Of a DNA stretch of 64,000 nt, positions 27,549 to 36,594 are shown piece after piece. Made by a program: the position numbers and the translations under genes. This stretch comes from Neorhizobium lilium (GTDB taxonomy: Bacteria > Pseudomonadota > Alphaproteobacteria > Rhizobiales > Rhizobiaceae). The notes under the pieces were generated by a model. The model searched no databases. It worked only from the letters and a program-made list of their open reading frames with translations, and was not told the DNA's origin. Position 1 is the first letter of the stretch. Each line of letters begins with the position of its first letter. The stretch spans positions 1,116,001 through 1,180,000 of the forward strand of contig NZ_SBIP01000002.1 of assembly GCF_004053875.1 (NCBI RefSeq). Reading direction: 5' to 3'.

Positions 27549-29072
27549 TCACTCTTCCCAATGCACCTCTGCCAGCACGTTCGACGGGATCGGCTCGTTT
27601 TCCCATAGCCCCTTCAGCTTGGCGTTCCACACACCGAGCTTCGGCATGACGAACAGGAACAGCGCCGGCACGTCGTCCGCAAGCATGGTCTGCGCCTCGC
27701 CATATAGCTTGTCCTGTTCGGCTGGGTCGGATGTGGCCTGCACCTTGGCCAGAACCTCGTTGATGGCCGGGTTCTTGTAGTTGAAGTAGTAGGGATCGCG
27801 GGCGTAGATATCGATGTCCATCGGCTCCGCATGGGCGACGATGGTCATGTCGTAATCGGCCGCCTTCAGCACATCCGCCACCCATTTCGCCGGAAACTCG
27901 GTGGTCTCGATCGTCATCGTCACGCCGATCTCGGCGAACATCGCCTGCAGGATCTGCGAGGTTCGCTGCGCATAGGCCATCTGCGGCGCCTTCATGGTGA
28001 AGCTGAAGCCGTTCGGGTAGCCGGCCTCGGCCAGAAGCGTCTTTGCCTTTGCCGCATCATAGGGATGGACGCCGGTCAAGTCCTTGTAGCCGCGGTCGTT
28101 CGGCGTGTAGTGGCTGCCGATCGGCGTACCGAAGCCGGACCATGCGCCGTCGATCACGGTGGCACGGTCCACCGCCATCATCAGCGCCTGCCTTACCCGC
28201 TTGTCGCTAAACGGCTTGCGGGTGTTGTTCATGCCGGCAACGACCTTCAGCTCCGTATTGCCGATGACGGTCGCGATCTTCTTGTCGTCCTTGAACGAGT
28301 CTATCAGCTCAGGGGCGGCGAATTCCGGCACGGCATCCACGTCGCCCGCCTTCAGCGCCGCCGCCTGTGCCTGCGCCTCGGCGATGAAGCGGAAACTTGC
28401 GGTTTCCAGCTTGATCGGCGTCGCGTGGTTCCAGTAGTCGCCGTTCCGGACCAGCTCCACCTTGGTGCCCTTGGCCCAGCTGACGAACTTGAACGGGCCG
28501 GTGCCGACCGGCACCGTCTTGTTGTCCGCCGCCGACTTCGGCTCGACCATCACGGAGGCCGGCCAGCCCAGCCAGTAGAGAAGGCTGCCGGCCGGCTGCT
28601 TGAGTTTCAGCACCAGGGTCGCCGCATCCGGCGTCTCGACGCTGTCGATCGATGCGAAATAGCGTTTCTGCGGATTGACCGAATCCGCACCGCGCGCCCG
28701 GTCGATCGCGAACTTGGCGACGGACGAGTCGAAGGCGACGCCGTTGTGGAATGTCACGCCCTTCCGCAGCTTGAACGTATAGGTCTTGCCGTCCGGCGAA
28801 ATCTGCCAGCTTTCCGCAAGCTGTGGCTGCACCTGCCCCGCCTTGTCCACGGTGGTCAGCCCCTCGAACACGTTCTGCCAGGTCACCTGGCCGATCGCGA
28901 CGGGTGCGGCAATGGTCGGATCGAGCCCGGCCGGCTCGATCGGCATGCCGATGGTGACGGACGTCTTCGAGGCGGCAAGAGCTGAGCCTGCTGTAATGGA
29001 ACAGGCGGCGGCGACCGTCAACGCCATCAGCACACGCCGCGAAACCGGACCCCAAACACCTACCGCCCCCAT
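27549..29072 (-). CDS. Peptide ABC importer periplasmic binding protein (module 1)
   Basis: 507 residues, family 5. The ATG at 29072 has AAGGGG six bases upstream; the signal peptide includes RRVLMALTVAAACSITAGSALAA. Class features: DPTIAAPVAIGQVTWQNVFEGL and FKLRKGVTFHNGVAFDSSVAKF. A shorter start at 29027 is possible. It lies downstream of the ATPase pair and upstream of its own permeases, in an operon with a second binding protein. Dipeptide or amide-like ligands are likely given the amidase at the operon end. Confidence 0.92.
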   Translation of the reverse strand: MGAVGVWGPVSRRVLMALTVAAACSITAGSALAASKTSVTIGMPIEPAGLDPTIAAPVAIGQVTWQNVFEGLTTVDKAGQVQPQLAESWQISPDGKTYTFKLRKGVTFHNGVAFDSSVAKFAIDRARGADSVNPQKRYFASIDSVETPDAATLVLKLKQPAGSLLYWLGWPASVMVEPKSAADNKTVPVGTGPFKFVSWAKGTKVELVRNGDYWNHATPIKLETASFRFIAEAQAQAAALKAGDVDAVPEFAAPELIDSFKDDKKIATVIGNTELKVVAGMNNTRKPFSDKRVRQALMMAVDRATVIDGAWSGFGTPIGSHYTPNDRGYKDLTGVHPYDAAKAKTLLAEAGYPNGFSFTMKAPQMAYAQRTSQILQAMFAEIGVTMTIETTEFPAKWVADVLKAADYDMTIVAHAEPMDIDIYARDPYYFNYKNPAINEVLAKVQATSDPAEQDKLYGEAQTMLADDVPALFLFVMPKLGVWNAKLKGLWENEPIPSNVLAEVHWEE

Positions 29073-29169
29073 GGCAATCCCCTTGTTATCATTGCGTCAT
29101 TTGTTATGGGCCGGCAGTTTAGGGCTATTTCGCAGATGCACAATGGGAATTTGTCATAGTGAGAATGGA

Positions 29170-29958
29170 TTAGCCGCGCCTAAAACCCTCGCTGGCGACC
29201 AGCAGCTGCCTTGTGTAATCGGCAGAAAATTCTCGCTTCTCCAGCGCCTGCGCCGCCACCGTCTCGACCACCTTGCCGGTCTTCATCACCGTCAGACGCT
29301 CGCACATATGGCTGATGACGCCGAGGTCGTGGCTGACCATGACGAAGGTGAGATTGCGGGCGCGGCGCGCGTCTTCAAGCAGGTTAAGGATTTCCGCCTG
29401 GATGGAGGCATCCAGCGCCGAAGTGGGCTCGTCGAGCAGCAGGATTTTCGGCTCCAGGATCAGCGCCCGCGCGATGGCGATCCGCTGCCGCTGCCCGCCG
29501 GACAACTGGTGCGAATAGCGGAAGCGGAAGCCCGCACCGAGACCCACCTCGTCCAGCGCCCGCGAGATCCGCGCGTCGACGTCGGTGAAACCATGGATCA
29601 CCAGCGGCTCCAGCAGCAGGCGATCCACCGTCTGGCGCGGATGCAGCGAGCCGTAAGGGTCCTGGAACACCATTTGAACGGTGCGGTAGAACTCCTTGTT
29701 CCGGCCGCTGCCGGAATAGGACTGGCCGTTCACTTCCAGGCTGCCCTGGCCGAACTTTGCCAAGCCCGCCACCGCGCGCAGCAGCGTGGATTTGCCCGAA
29801 CCGGATTCGCCGACGATGCCGAAGGACTCGCCCTCGGCAACATCGAGGCTCACATGGTCGAGCGCATTGAACTCGTCATAGGTGACGACCATGTCGCGGA
29901 TCGAGAGAGCCACCGGCCCGGCCGATGATGAAGCATTCGGTGAAGGCACTGTGGTCAT
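29170..29958 (-). CDS. Peptide ABC importer ATPase, DppF type
   Basis: 262 residues from the ATG at 29958. Walker A GESGSGKST, Q-loop VQMVFQDPYGSLHPRQTV, signature [17 protein letters not shown], Walker B ILLLDEPTSALD. It lacks the usual HPYT tail and instead ends with YTRQLLVASEGFRRG. It overlaps its DppD-type partner by four bases. This pair is the only ATPase set available for two permease pairs in the operon. Confidence 0.92.
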   Translation of the reverse strand: MTTVPSPNASSSAGPVALSIRDMVVTYDEFNALDHVSLDVAEGESFGIVGESGSGKSTLLRAVAGLAKFGQGSLEVNGQSYSGSGRNKEFYRTVQMVFQDPYGSLHPRQTVDRLLLEPLVIHGFTDVDARISRALDEVGLGAGFRFRYSHQLSGGQRQRIAIARALILEPKILLLDEPTSALDASIQAEILNLLEDARRARNLTFVMVSHDLGVISHMCERLTVMKTGKVVETVAAQALEKREFSADYTRQLLVASEGFRRG

Positions 29959-30803
29959 AGCCGCCACTCCGGCTTGCGGTCGAGGACGGGAAGCGGATGC
30001 CGGTCGGACCCGATCGTCGGCAGACAGTTGAGCAGCCCACGCGTGTAAGGATGCTGGGCTTGGGACAGATCGGCCGAGGGAAGCTCCTCCACCACCCGGC
30101 CCGCATACATGACGAGCACCCGGTCGCAGAAGGAGGAGACCAGCCGCAGGTCGTGGGAGATGAAAATCAGCCCCATGCCGCGGTCCGCCACCAGCTTGTC
30201 GAGAATGTCCAGCACTTCCAGCTGCACGGTCACGTCGAGCGCCGAAGTCGGTTCGTCGGCGATCAGCAGTTCCGGCCCGCAGATCAGCATCATGGCGATC
30301 ATCACCCGCTGGCCCATGCCGCCGGAAACCTCGTGCGGGTAGAGCGAGAACACCCGCTCCGGATCGCGGATCTGCACCGCCTCCAGCATGGCAAGTGTGC
30401 GGGCCTTGGCCTCCGCGTTCGAGACCTTCTCGTGCGTCTTCAGCGTCTCGATGATCTGCCGGCCGATCCGCATCACCGGGTTCAGCGAATATTTCGGGTC
30501 CTGGAGGATCATCGCCACCTGCTTGCCGCGCAGATGCCGACACTCTGACGCCGAGATGGACAGCAGGTCGCGGTTTCCCAGCGCCAGCGTCTTGGCGGTG
30601 ATCTTCGCCTGCGAAGGCGTGAGCCCCATGATGGCGCGGCCGGTCTGCGACTTGCCGGAACCGCTCTCGCCGACAATGCCGAGACGTTCGCGGCCAAGTG
30701 TGAAGGAGACGCCGCGCACCGCCTGCACCTCGCCCGTGCGGGTCGGAAAGGTCACCCGCAGATCGTCGACCGTCAGCAGCGGCTGGTTCGATGTCGCACT
30801 CAT
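29955..30803 (-). CDS. Peptide ABC importer ATPase, DppD type
   Basis: 282 residues from the ATG at 30803. Walker A GESGSGKS, Q-loop AMILQDPKYSLNPVMRIG, signature HEVSGGMGQRVMIAMML (Gly-Gln where most have Arg-Gln), Walker [13 protein letters not shown], and tail HPYTRGLLNCLP. The C-terminal iron-sulfur-type Cys cluster found in some DppD proteins is absent. Four-base overlaps join it to the DppC-type gene before it and the DppF gene after it. Confidence 0.92.
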   Translation of the reverse strand: MSATSNQPLLTVDDLRVTFPTRTGEVQAVRGVSFTLGRERLGIVGESGSGKSQTGRAIMGLTPSQAKITAKTLALGNRDLLSISASECRHLRGKQVAMILQDPKYSLNPVMRIGRQIIETLKTHEKVSNAEAKARTLAMLEAVQIRDPERVFSLYPHEVSGGMGQRVMIAMMLICGPELLIADEPTSALDVTVQLEVLDILDKLVADRGMGLIFISHDLRLVSSFCDRVLVMYAGRVVEELPSADLSQAQHPYTRGLLNCLPTIGSDRHPLPVLDRKPEWRL

Positions 30804-31729
30804 TGGCCGGCCTCCTTCGGATCGAGCGCATCGCGCAGGCCGTCGCCGAGCAGGTTGAAGCCGAGGCTGACGATCAGGATCGCAAAGCCCGGCATGGCGG
30901 CCACCCACCACTGGTCGAGGATGAAGCGTCGGCCGGATGCGATCATCGCGCCCCATTCCGGAAGCGGCGGCTGGGCACCGAGGCCGAGGAAGCCAAGGCC
31001 GGCAGCCGTGAGAATGATGCCCGCCATGTCGAGGGTGACGCGCACGATCAGCGAGGAAAGGCAAAGCGGCATGATGTGGCGCAGCACGATGCGAAAGGGC
31101 GATGCCCCCATCAGCCGCACGGCCGCGATGAATTCCGAATGCCGGAAGGTCAGCGTCTCCGCCCGCGCGATACGGGCATAGGGCGGCCAGGAGGTGACGG
31201 CGATTGCGAGAATGGCGTTCTCGATGCCGGGTCCAAGGGCCGCCACCAGCGCCAGCGCCAGAACGAGTTTCGGAAAGGCAAGAAAAATATCCGTGATGCG
31301 CATCAGCACCGCATCCACCCAGCCCCCCGCATAGCCGGACACGGTGCCGACGATGAGCCCGATCGGTGCCGCGATGACCGCGACCAGCACGACCACGAAA
31401 AGCGTGAGCCGCGAGCCGTGGATGAGGCGCGAGAGAATATCGCGGCCCTGGTCGTCCGTGCCAAGCAGGTAGCCGGCGGAGCCGGGCGGCAGCAGCCGCG
31501 AATTCATCAGGTCGCCCTGCACCGGGTTATGCGGCGCCAGCACATCGGCAAGTGCCGCCACCACCAGCAGAGCCAAGATGATCACAAGCCCGAGCAGTGC
31601 CAGCCGATTTTCCGCAAACCGGCTCCAGACCACATAGGCGCGGCCAAGCTTGGCCTGGCGGCGGGAAGCCGGTCGGTCGGAGAGCAGCCATTCGCGGCTA
31701 TAGGGTTTTGGTGTCTCAACCACACTCAT
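30800..31729 (-). CDS. Peptide ABC importer permease, DppC type (module 2)
   Basis: 309 residues from the ATG at 31729. A long cytoplasmic N-terminus (about 45 residues) precedes the helix LALLGLVIILALLVVAALADVL, then LLGTDDQGRDILSRLIHGSRL and the coupling loop EFIAAVRLMGASPFRIVLRHIMP; end GDGLRDALDPKEAGQ. Overlaps both neighbours by four bases. It pairs with the upstream DppB-type permease. Confidence 0.92.
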   Translation of the reverse strand: MSVVETPKPYSREWLLSDRPASRRQAKLGRAYVVWSRFAENRLALLGLVIILALLVVAALADVLAPHNPVQGDLMNSRLLPPGSAGYLLGTDDQGRDILSRLIHGSRLTLFVVVLVAVIAAPIGLIVGTVSGYAGGWVDAVLMRITDIFLAFPKLVLALALVAALGPGIENAILAIAVTSWPPYARIARAETLTFRHSEFIAAVRLMGASPFRIVLRHIMPLCLSSLIVRVTLDMAGIILTAAGLGFLGLGAQPPLPEWGAMIASGRRFILDQWWVAAMPGFAILIVSLGFNLLGDGLRDALDPKEAGQ

Positions 31730-32793
31730 CGGTTTCGTGTCCTGGGGTCGAGCGTCCGATAGAGAAGATCGGAGAAGAGATTGATGCTGACGAAGACGAC
31801 GCCGATGGCAATCGTGCCGCCCAGCACGGCATTCATATCCGCATTCTGCAGCGAATTGGTGATGTAGAGACCGAGCCCCGGCCAGGAGAAGATGGTCTCC
31901 GTCAGCACGGATCCTTCCAGCAGGCCCGCATACGAAAGCGCGATCACCGTCACCAGCGGCACTGCCGCATTGCGCAGCGCGTGGAACCAGATGATCCGCG
32001 TTTCCGACAGGCCCTTTGCCCGCGCCGCCACCACATATTCCTGCGCCAGTTCGTTCAGCATGAAGGAACGGGTCATGCGGCTGATATAGGCCAGCGAGAA
32101 ATAGCCGAGCAGCGCGCCAGGCAGAATTATGTGACGGAACAGGTCCCAGGCCACGTCCCACTGACCCTGCCAGACGGCATCCAGAAGGTAGAAGCCGGTA
32201 ATCGGCGTGAACGTGTATTCGTAGACGATGTCGATGCGGCCCGGATAGGCGACCCAGTTGAGCCGCGCGTAGAACAGCACCAGCGCCAGCAGGCCCAGCC
32301 AGAAGATCGGCACGGAATAGCCGATCAGGCCGATCACGCGCACGATCTGATCGGCAATACTGCCGCGCTTGACGGCCGCCAGCACGCCCAGCGGTACGCC
32401 GATCAGCGCCCCGATGATGGTGCCGATCGTGGCAAGCTCGATGGTTGCCGGGAACACCCGCGCGATATCGGCCATGACCGGATTGGTCGTCAGCACGGAC
32501 GTGCCGAAATCCCCGGTCACCGCCTGTTTGAGATAGATCCAGAACTGCTCATAGAGCGGCAGGTTGAGGCCGAGCTGTTCGCGTACCCGCTCCACAACAT
32601 GCGCCGGCGCCCGGTCGCCGACGATGGCGAGCGCCGGATCGATCGGCACGACGCGGCCGATGAAGAAGGTGACGGCCAGAAGGCCGAGGAAGGTTGTGGC
32701 CGCGGTCACGATGAACCGCAGCACTGCCATGACGGAAGACGATGCACGGCGCCGTCTGCGCCGTGTCGCCGCTGTCGTATCGATCAGGGTCAA
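31726..32793 (-). CDS. Peptide ABC importer permease, DppB type (module 2)
   Basis: 355 residues. It starts with a short basic stretch (RRRRRRASS) before the first membrane helix, an unusual but plausible cytoplasmic tail. Coupling loop EYVVAARAKGLSETRIIWFHALRN and end LLYRTLDPRTRNR are typical DppB. A larger periplasmic insert (about residues 165-205, rich in Tyr/Trp) is present. It follows the module 2 binding protein across a 280-base gap holding a 116-bp repeat. Confidence 0.92.
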   Translation of the reverse strand: MTLIDTTAATRRRRRRASSSVMAVLRFIVTAATTFLGLLAVTFFIGRVVPIDPALAIVGDRAPAHVVERVREQLGLNLPLYEQFWIYLKQAVTGDFGTSVLTTNPVMADIARVFPATIELATIGTIIGALIGVPLGVLAAVKRGSIADQIVRVIGLIGYSVPIFWLGLLALVLFYARLNWVAYPGRIDIVYEYTFTPITGFYLLDAVWQGQWDVAWDLFRHIILPGALLGYFSLAYISRMTRSFMLNELAQEYVVAARAKGLSETRIIWFHALRNAAVPLVTVIALSYAGLLEGSVLTETIFSWPGLGLYITNSLQNADMNAVLGGTIAIGVVFVSINLFSDLLYRTLDPRTRNR

Positions 32794-32908
32794 GGAGTTC
32801 TCCTTAGAGTGAGGCGGGGCGTCGCGGTTTGCCCCTGCCCTCCGTCTAAACCAAGCGATCGCACATGGGACCGAACGCTGCCTGAAGCTCGGTCGATGCT
32901 CCTTGCTC

Positions 32909-33024
32909 CCTCATCCCTGTGCTCGTCACAGGGATCCAGCAGCGTCGCGTCCGCGACGCGAAAGTGTCTTTTCAGCCCAAGGACCTGGGCTGACTGGATT
33001 CCTGTGACAGGCACAGGAATGAGG
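32909..33024. repeat. 116-bp composite palindromic repeat, copy 2
   Basis: Same architecture and length as the copy at 27149-27264 but with the internal order inverted: hairpin GCGTCGCG/CGCGACGC first, then CAGCCCA/TGGGCTG, between arms built on CCTGTG-N5-CACAGG. It sits between the module 2 binding protein and its permease. Confidence 0.85.
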
Positions 33025-33073
33025 GGCTCTCCAATATGCCGGCACACTTTCCGCATCCCTTGACTGATGCGGA

Positions 33074-34714
33074 CTATTCCTTCGACACCGGATAGACGAA
33101 GTTCGTATCGAAGCTCGGGCCAAGCTTGAAGTTCTTGAGCTTGGGCGAATATCCCGCCACTTCCACCTGCTGGAAGAGGAACACGAACGGGCTCTGCGCC
33201 AGAACCTTGCGCTGCAGGTCTTCATAGGTTGCGGCACGCTTGGCCGAATCCTTTTCCAGCAATGCGCCCTTGGCAGCGTCCGAAAGCTCCTTCGGCACGT
33301 CCCAGGCATTGCGCCAGGCGAGCGTCTTGTTCTTGCCTTCGTCCGAGTTGTCGTAGTTGATCACGAAGGTCTCGGCATTCGAGTTCGGGTCGAAATAGTC
33401 CGAGCCCCACTGGCCGATATAGATGTCGTGCGTGCGGGCGCGGAACTTGGTCAGCGTCTGCTTGCCGTCGCCCGGGATGATTTCCAGTTTGATGCCGGCC
33501 TGCGCGAGGGTCTGCTGCACGCTTTCGGCAATGCCGGTCACCGGCTGGTTGTTGCGCACGTCCATGGTCACGGTGAAGCCGTCCTTCAGGCCTGCCTTGG
33601 CCAGCAGTTCCTTGGCCTTGGCCACGTCCAGCTTGTAGGGCTTGTCGTCGATGGCACCGAGTTGACCCTTGGGCAGGAAGGTCTGGTGGATCTCGCCGAT
33701 GCCCTTGATCAGGGTTGCGCCGATCGCATCGTAATTGACCAGATACTTGAAGGCTTCGGCCACTTCCGGCTTGGCCAGGTTCTTGTTCTTCTGGTTGAGG
33801 CTGAAGAAATAGACCGTGCCCTTCGGCGCCGAGGTCAGCGAAAGCCCCTTCTTCTGAACCGCATCCAGATCACCCGGCTCCAGGTTGCGGGCGACGTCGA
33901 TATCGCCGTTTTCGAGCGCCAGGCGCTGGCCCGAGCTTTCCTTCATGTGCCGGTAGATGACGCGCTTCAGCTTCGGCTTTTCGCCGTAGTAATTGGGGTT
34001 GGCTTCCAGGATAACGGCTTCGTTGGCGCGCCAGGCCATCGTCTTGTAGGGGCCGGAACCGGCATAGCCGGTCTTCATCCACTCATTGCCGAAATCCGTG
34101 TCGTATTTGTAGTCGGCGCTCGGCGTCACCTTCTTGGCATGCTCTGACACCACCTTCTTGTCGACGATGGAAGCGACCGTCGCGGTCAGCACGTTCAGCA
34201 CGAAGCTCGGCGCATAGGGCTTGTCCACGGTGAACACGAAAGTCGTGTCGTTGGCCGCCTTTGCCTTGTCGGCAACATTGTCGCCCGTCAGGCCGAACTG
34301 GGTCAGCAGGAAGGCCGGCGACTTGTCGAGCTTGATCGCGCGCTCGAAGGAGTAAGCGACATCCGTGGCAGTGATCGGATTGCCGGATACGAATTTCAGC
34401 CCGGACTTCAGTTTGAATGTATAGGTCAGGCCGTCATCGGAGATCGTCCAGCTTTCGGCGAGGTCGCCGATCACCTTGGACGTATCGGCCGGGTCCAGCA
34501 TGACCAGCTTGCTATAGCAATTGGCGGTGATTTCCGCGGTCGACAGCTCGAAGGCTTCGCCCGGATCGATCGTGATGATGTCGTCGATCGCAAAGCCTTC
34601 GACGAGCGTGTCGGCCGGCGTCGCGGCAAAGGCCTGCGGCGCGGCTACCAGCAGCAGCCCGAATGCGGCGCTGGTGGACAGCACGCGGAGGCTCTTGTTG
34701 AGCGAATGGATCAT
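33074..34714 (-). CDS. Peptide ABC importer periplasmic binding protein (module 2)
   Basis: 546 residues, family 5, with signal peptide region STSAAFGLLLVAAPQAFA and the class stretch ESWTISDDGLTYTFKLKSGLKF. The ATG at 34714 has GGGGAA upstream. It belongs to the same operon as the M19 dipeptidase just upstream, which supports a dipeptide ligand. Sequence differs clearly from the module 1 binding protein, so the two modules are not a recent tandem duplication. Confidence 0.92.
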   Translation of the reverse strand: MIHSLNKSLRVLSTSAAFGLLLVAAPQAFAATPADTLVEGFAIDDIITIDPGEAFELSTAEITANCYSKLVMLDPADTSKVIGDLAESWTISDDGLTYTFKLKSGLKFVSGNPITATDVAYSFERAIKLDKSPAFLLTQFGLTGDNVADKAKAANDTTFVFTVDKPYAPSFVLNVLTATVASIVDKKVVSEHAKKVTPSADYKYDTDFGNEWMKTGYAGSGPYKTMAWRANEAVILEANPNYYGEKPKLKRVIYRHMKESSGQRLALENGDIDVARNLEPGDLDAVQKKGLSLTSAPKGTVYFFSLNQKNKNLAKPEVAEAFKYLVNYDAIGATLIKGIGEIHQTFLPKGQLGAIDDKPYKLDVAKAKELLAKAGLKDGFTVTMDVRNNQPVTGIAESVQQTLAQAGIKLEIIPGDGKQTLTKFRARTHDIYIGQWGSDYFDPNSNAETFVINYDNSDEGKNKTLAWRNAWDVPKELSDAAKGALLEKDSAKRAATYEDLQRKVLAQSPFVFLFQQVEVAGYSPKLKNFKLGPSFDTNFVYPVSKE

Positions 34715-34772
34715 GTGAGTTCCCCTGTCTTTAATTCTGACTTTTATGTTTGTTTTCGACGTCTACGGTAGC

Positions 34773-35822
34773 CTATTCGTGCCATGCTCGGCCGAGCACC
34801 CTCAACCAGTTTTCGCGGCAGAGCTTGGCAAGTTCGTCGGCACCGTATCCCTCAGTTTTGAGGGCTGCAACCAGATTCTGATTGCCGGCCGCATCTTGAA
34901 TTTCCTGTGGAATTGTCGCCCCATCGAAGTCGGAGCCGAGCGCCACGTGATCGATCCCCATCCGCTCAACCGTATAGTTGATGTGGCGGATCATATCGGA
35001 CAAAGGCGTTGCCGCATCGTCACGCCCGTCGGCCCGCAGCATGGTCACCGCATAGTTGAGCCCGGCCAGGCCGCCGCTGTCCTTGATGGCATCCATCTGC
35101 CGGTCGGTGAGGTTGCGCGCGACGGGCGTCAGAGCATGCGCATTCGAGTGGCTGGCGATCAGCGGCTGATCGGACGTTCTGGCGACGTCCCAGAAGCCCT
35201 TCTCCGTGATATGCGCGAGGTCGATCAGGATGCCGAGCCGGTTGCAGGCCTTGACGAGTTCAAAGCCGAGCTCGGTGAGGCCGGGACCGGTATCCGTCGT
35301 CATCGGATAGGCAAAGGGAACGCCGTGGCCGAAGATATTATGGCGGCTCCAGACCGGTCCAAGCGACCGCAGCCCGGCGGCATAAAAGACCTCCAGATTG
35401 TTGAGATCGGCATCGATCGCCTCGCAGCCTTCCATGTGCATGACGGCGGCGAATATGCCCTCCTCCATGGCCTTTCTGATCCCGTCAGTGGAATGGCAGA
35501 GGCGCCACGCGCCGGCACGGTCGAGCTTCAGCGCGATGGCCGCCATTTCCAGCGCGATATCCAGCGACGGCTGGTAGTCGAGCGGCGCCGCAAGCGGCGT
35601 CTCGTAATGGCCCTGGGCATCCGGCTCCTTGAGCACCAGATCGCCGGAGGGGATATAGATGGCGCAAAGCCCGCCGGCGAGACCGCCCGCCTTGGAGCGC
35701 GGCGCATCGATATGACCAGCCGGCGTGCCGTCTGCAAATTCCGCTACCGGGTCGCCGCCCGCCTTCATGGTCCGCCAGAGCCTCAAAAGCACGTCGTTAT
35801 GGCCGTCGAACACCAGTTCCAT
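34773..35822 (-). CDS. M19-family dipeptidase (membrane dipeptidase-like)
   Basis: 349 residues. Zinc ligands of the M19 family are in place: His8-x-Asp10 (DGHND), Glu131 (MHMEG) and the later His pair (DLAHITEKGF; ASHSNAHALTPVARN), plus the SDFDG motif near the C-terminus. No signal peptide, so it should act in the cytoplasm. It is first in the 12-kb peptide/amide operon and would cut imported dipeptides, possibly including D-amino-acid dipeptides, which some M19 enzymes accept. Confidence 0.92.
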   Translation of the reverse strand: MELVFDGHNDVLLRLWRTMKAGGDPVAEFADGTPAGHIDAPRSKAGGLAGGLCAIYIPSGDLVLKEPDAQGHYETPLAAPLDYQPSLDIALEMAAIALKLDRAGAWRLCHSTDGIRKAMEEGIFAAVMHMEGCEAIDADLNNLEVFYAAGLRSLGPVWSRHNIFGHGVPFAYPMTTDTGPGLTELGFELVKACNRLGILIDLAHITEKGFWDVARTSDQPLIASHSNAHALTPVARNLTDRQMDAIKDSGGLAGLNYAVTMLRADGRDDAATPLSDMIRHINYTVERMGIDHVALGSDFDGATIPQEIQDAAGNQNLVAALKTEGYGADELAKLCRENWLRVLGRAWHE

Positions 35823-35926
35823 GAATGCAGTCCCGATTTTATTGAAGGAGTGTCAGATGAGAAAGTCCGCGATCCTAATCAGCCGGAAAACGTTCGCAAG
35901 CCACAATCGTATGTCATCACAGCAAC

Positions 35927-36217
35927 TTACAGCGAGTGCAGGTAGGAAGAGATGTCGCTCCACTCGGGGTTCATCTGCTCGATCAGATTGAGCTTCCATT
36001 GACGAGGCCACTTCTTCATCGTCTTTTCGCGCTTAATGGCATCTACAAGAAGATCGAACTCCTCGAACCATACGAGCGTTTTCACGCCGTATCTCGAGGT
36101 AAACCCTGGCGTTAGCTCATTTTGATGTTCATACAGACGGCCGGGCAGGTCGCGCGTTACGCCGATATACAGCGTTCCGTTCCGCTTGGACGCCAGAATG
36201 TAGACATAGCCTTTCAT
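35927..36217 (-). CDS. Small GIY-YIG nuclease-family protein
   Basis: 96 residues from the ATG at 36217. The core motif is present: YVYILASKRNGTLYIGVTRDLPGRLYEHQ with the catalytic Arg, and a Glu in the helix KREKTMKKW. The single-domain UriC/YhbQ-like form is common in rhizobia, with unknown target. Upstream in-frame codons run through a palindromic repeat and were not included. It is not obviously linked to either neighbouring operon. Confidence 0.88.
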   Translation of the reverse strand: MKGYVYILASKRNGTLYIGVTRDLPGRLYEHQNELTPGFTSRYGVKTLVWFEEFDLLVDAIKREKTMKKWPRQWKLNLIEQMNPEWSDISSYLHSL

Positions 36218-36280
36218 GGTCGAACAGTGATTGTGGCTTGAGGTTTTTTCAACTGCATTCTGATGCGCGTTGGCGTTTCC

Positions 36281-36574
36281 CGCGCCGCCGACGCGGCGCT
36301 GCTGGATTCCTGTGACCGATCCCCGGAACAAGCCCGAGGACAGGAATGAGGGAGTGTAGAGCATGATCCATGCCAGCATCCACCATTTAGGCTCGATGTT
36401 GCCGCCGAACATTTGCTTAAGCAGCTCTGCCACGATCCTGCAACTGAGCAAGGTGCAATCGAATGGCTCCTATCCTGTGCTACGATACCTCCGCTCCCTC
36501 CACCCTCATTCCTGTCCTCGGGCTTGTTCCGGGGATCCGTCACAGGAATCCAGCCGACGCGCGTCCGCGCGGCG
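36281..36574. repeat. Long inverted repeat of two half-copies of the composite repeat
   Basis: Positions 36281-36352 and 36503-36574 are inverted copies of about 72 bases around a 150-base centre. Each contains CTGGATTCCTGTG, the variant loop ATCCCCGGAACAAGCCCGAGGA and the CAGGAATGAGG end of the 116-bp repeat, but only one internal hairpin. The centre has no clear gene; a minus-strand stretch encoding KQMFGGNIEPKWWMLAWIMLY may be a gene remnant. It fills most of the 377-base gap between the GIY-YIG gene and the phosphoribosyltransferase. Confidence 0.75.
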
Positions 36575-36594
36575 AAAGACCCGTATCACTTCCA

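Noticed and set aside
26073-27608. A 511-codon plus-strand frame over the peptide permease and the repeat region
   Set aside because: Antisense to an intact permease, and its end is made of palindromic repeats.
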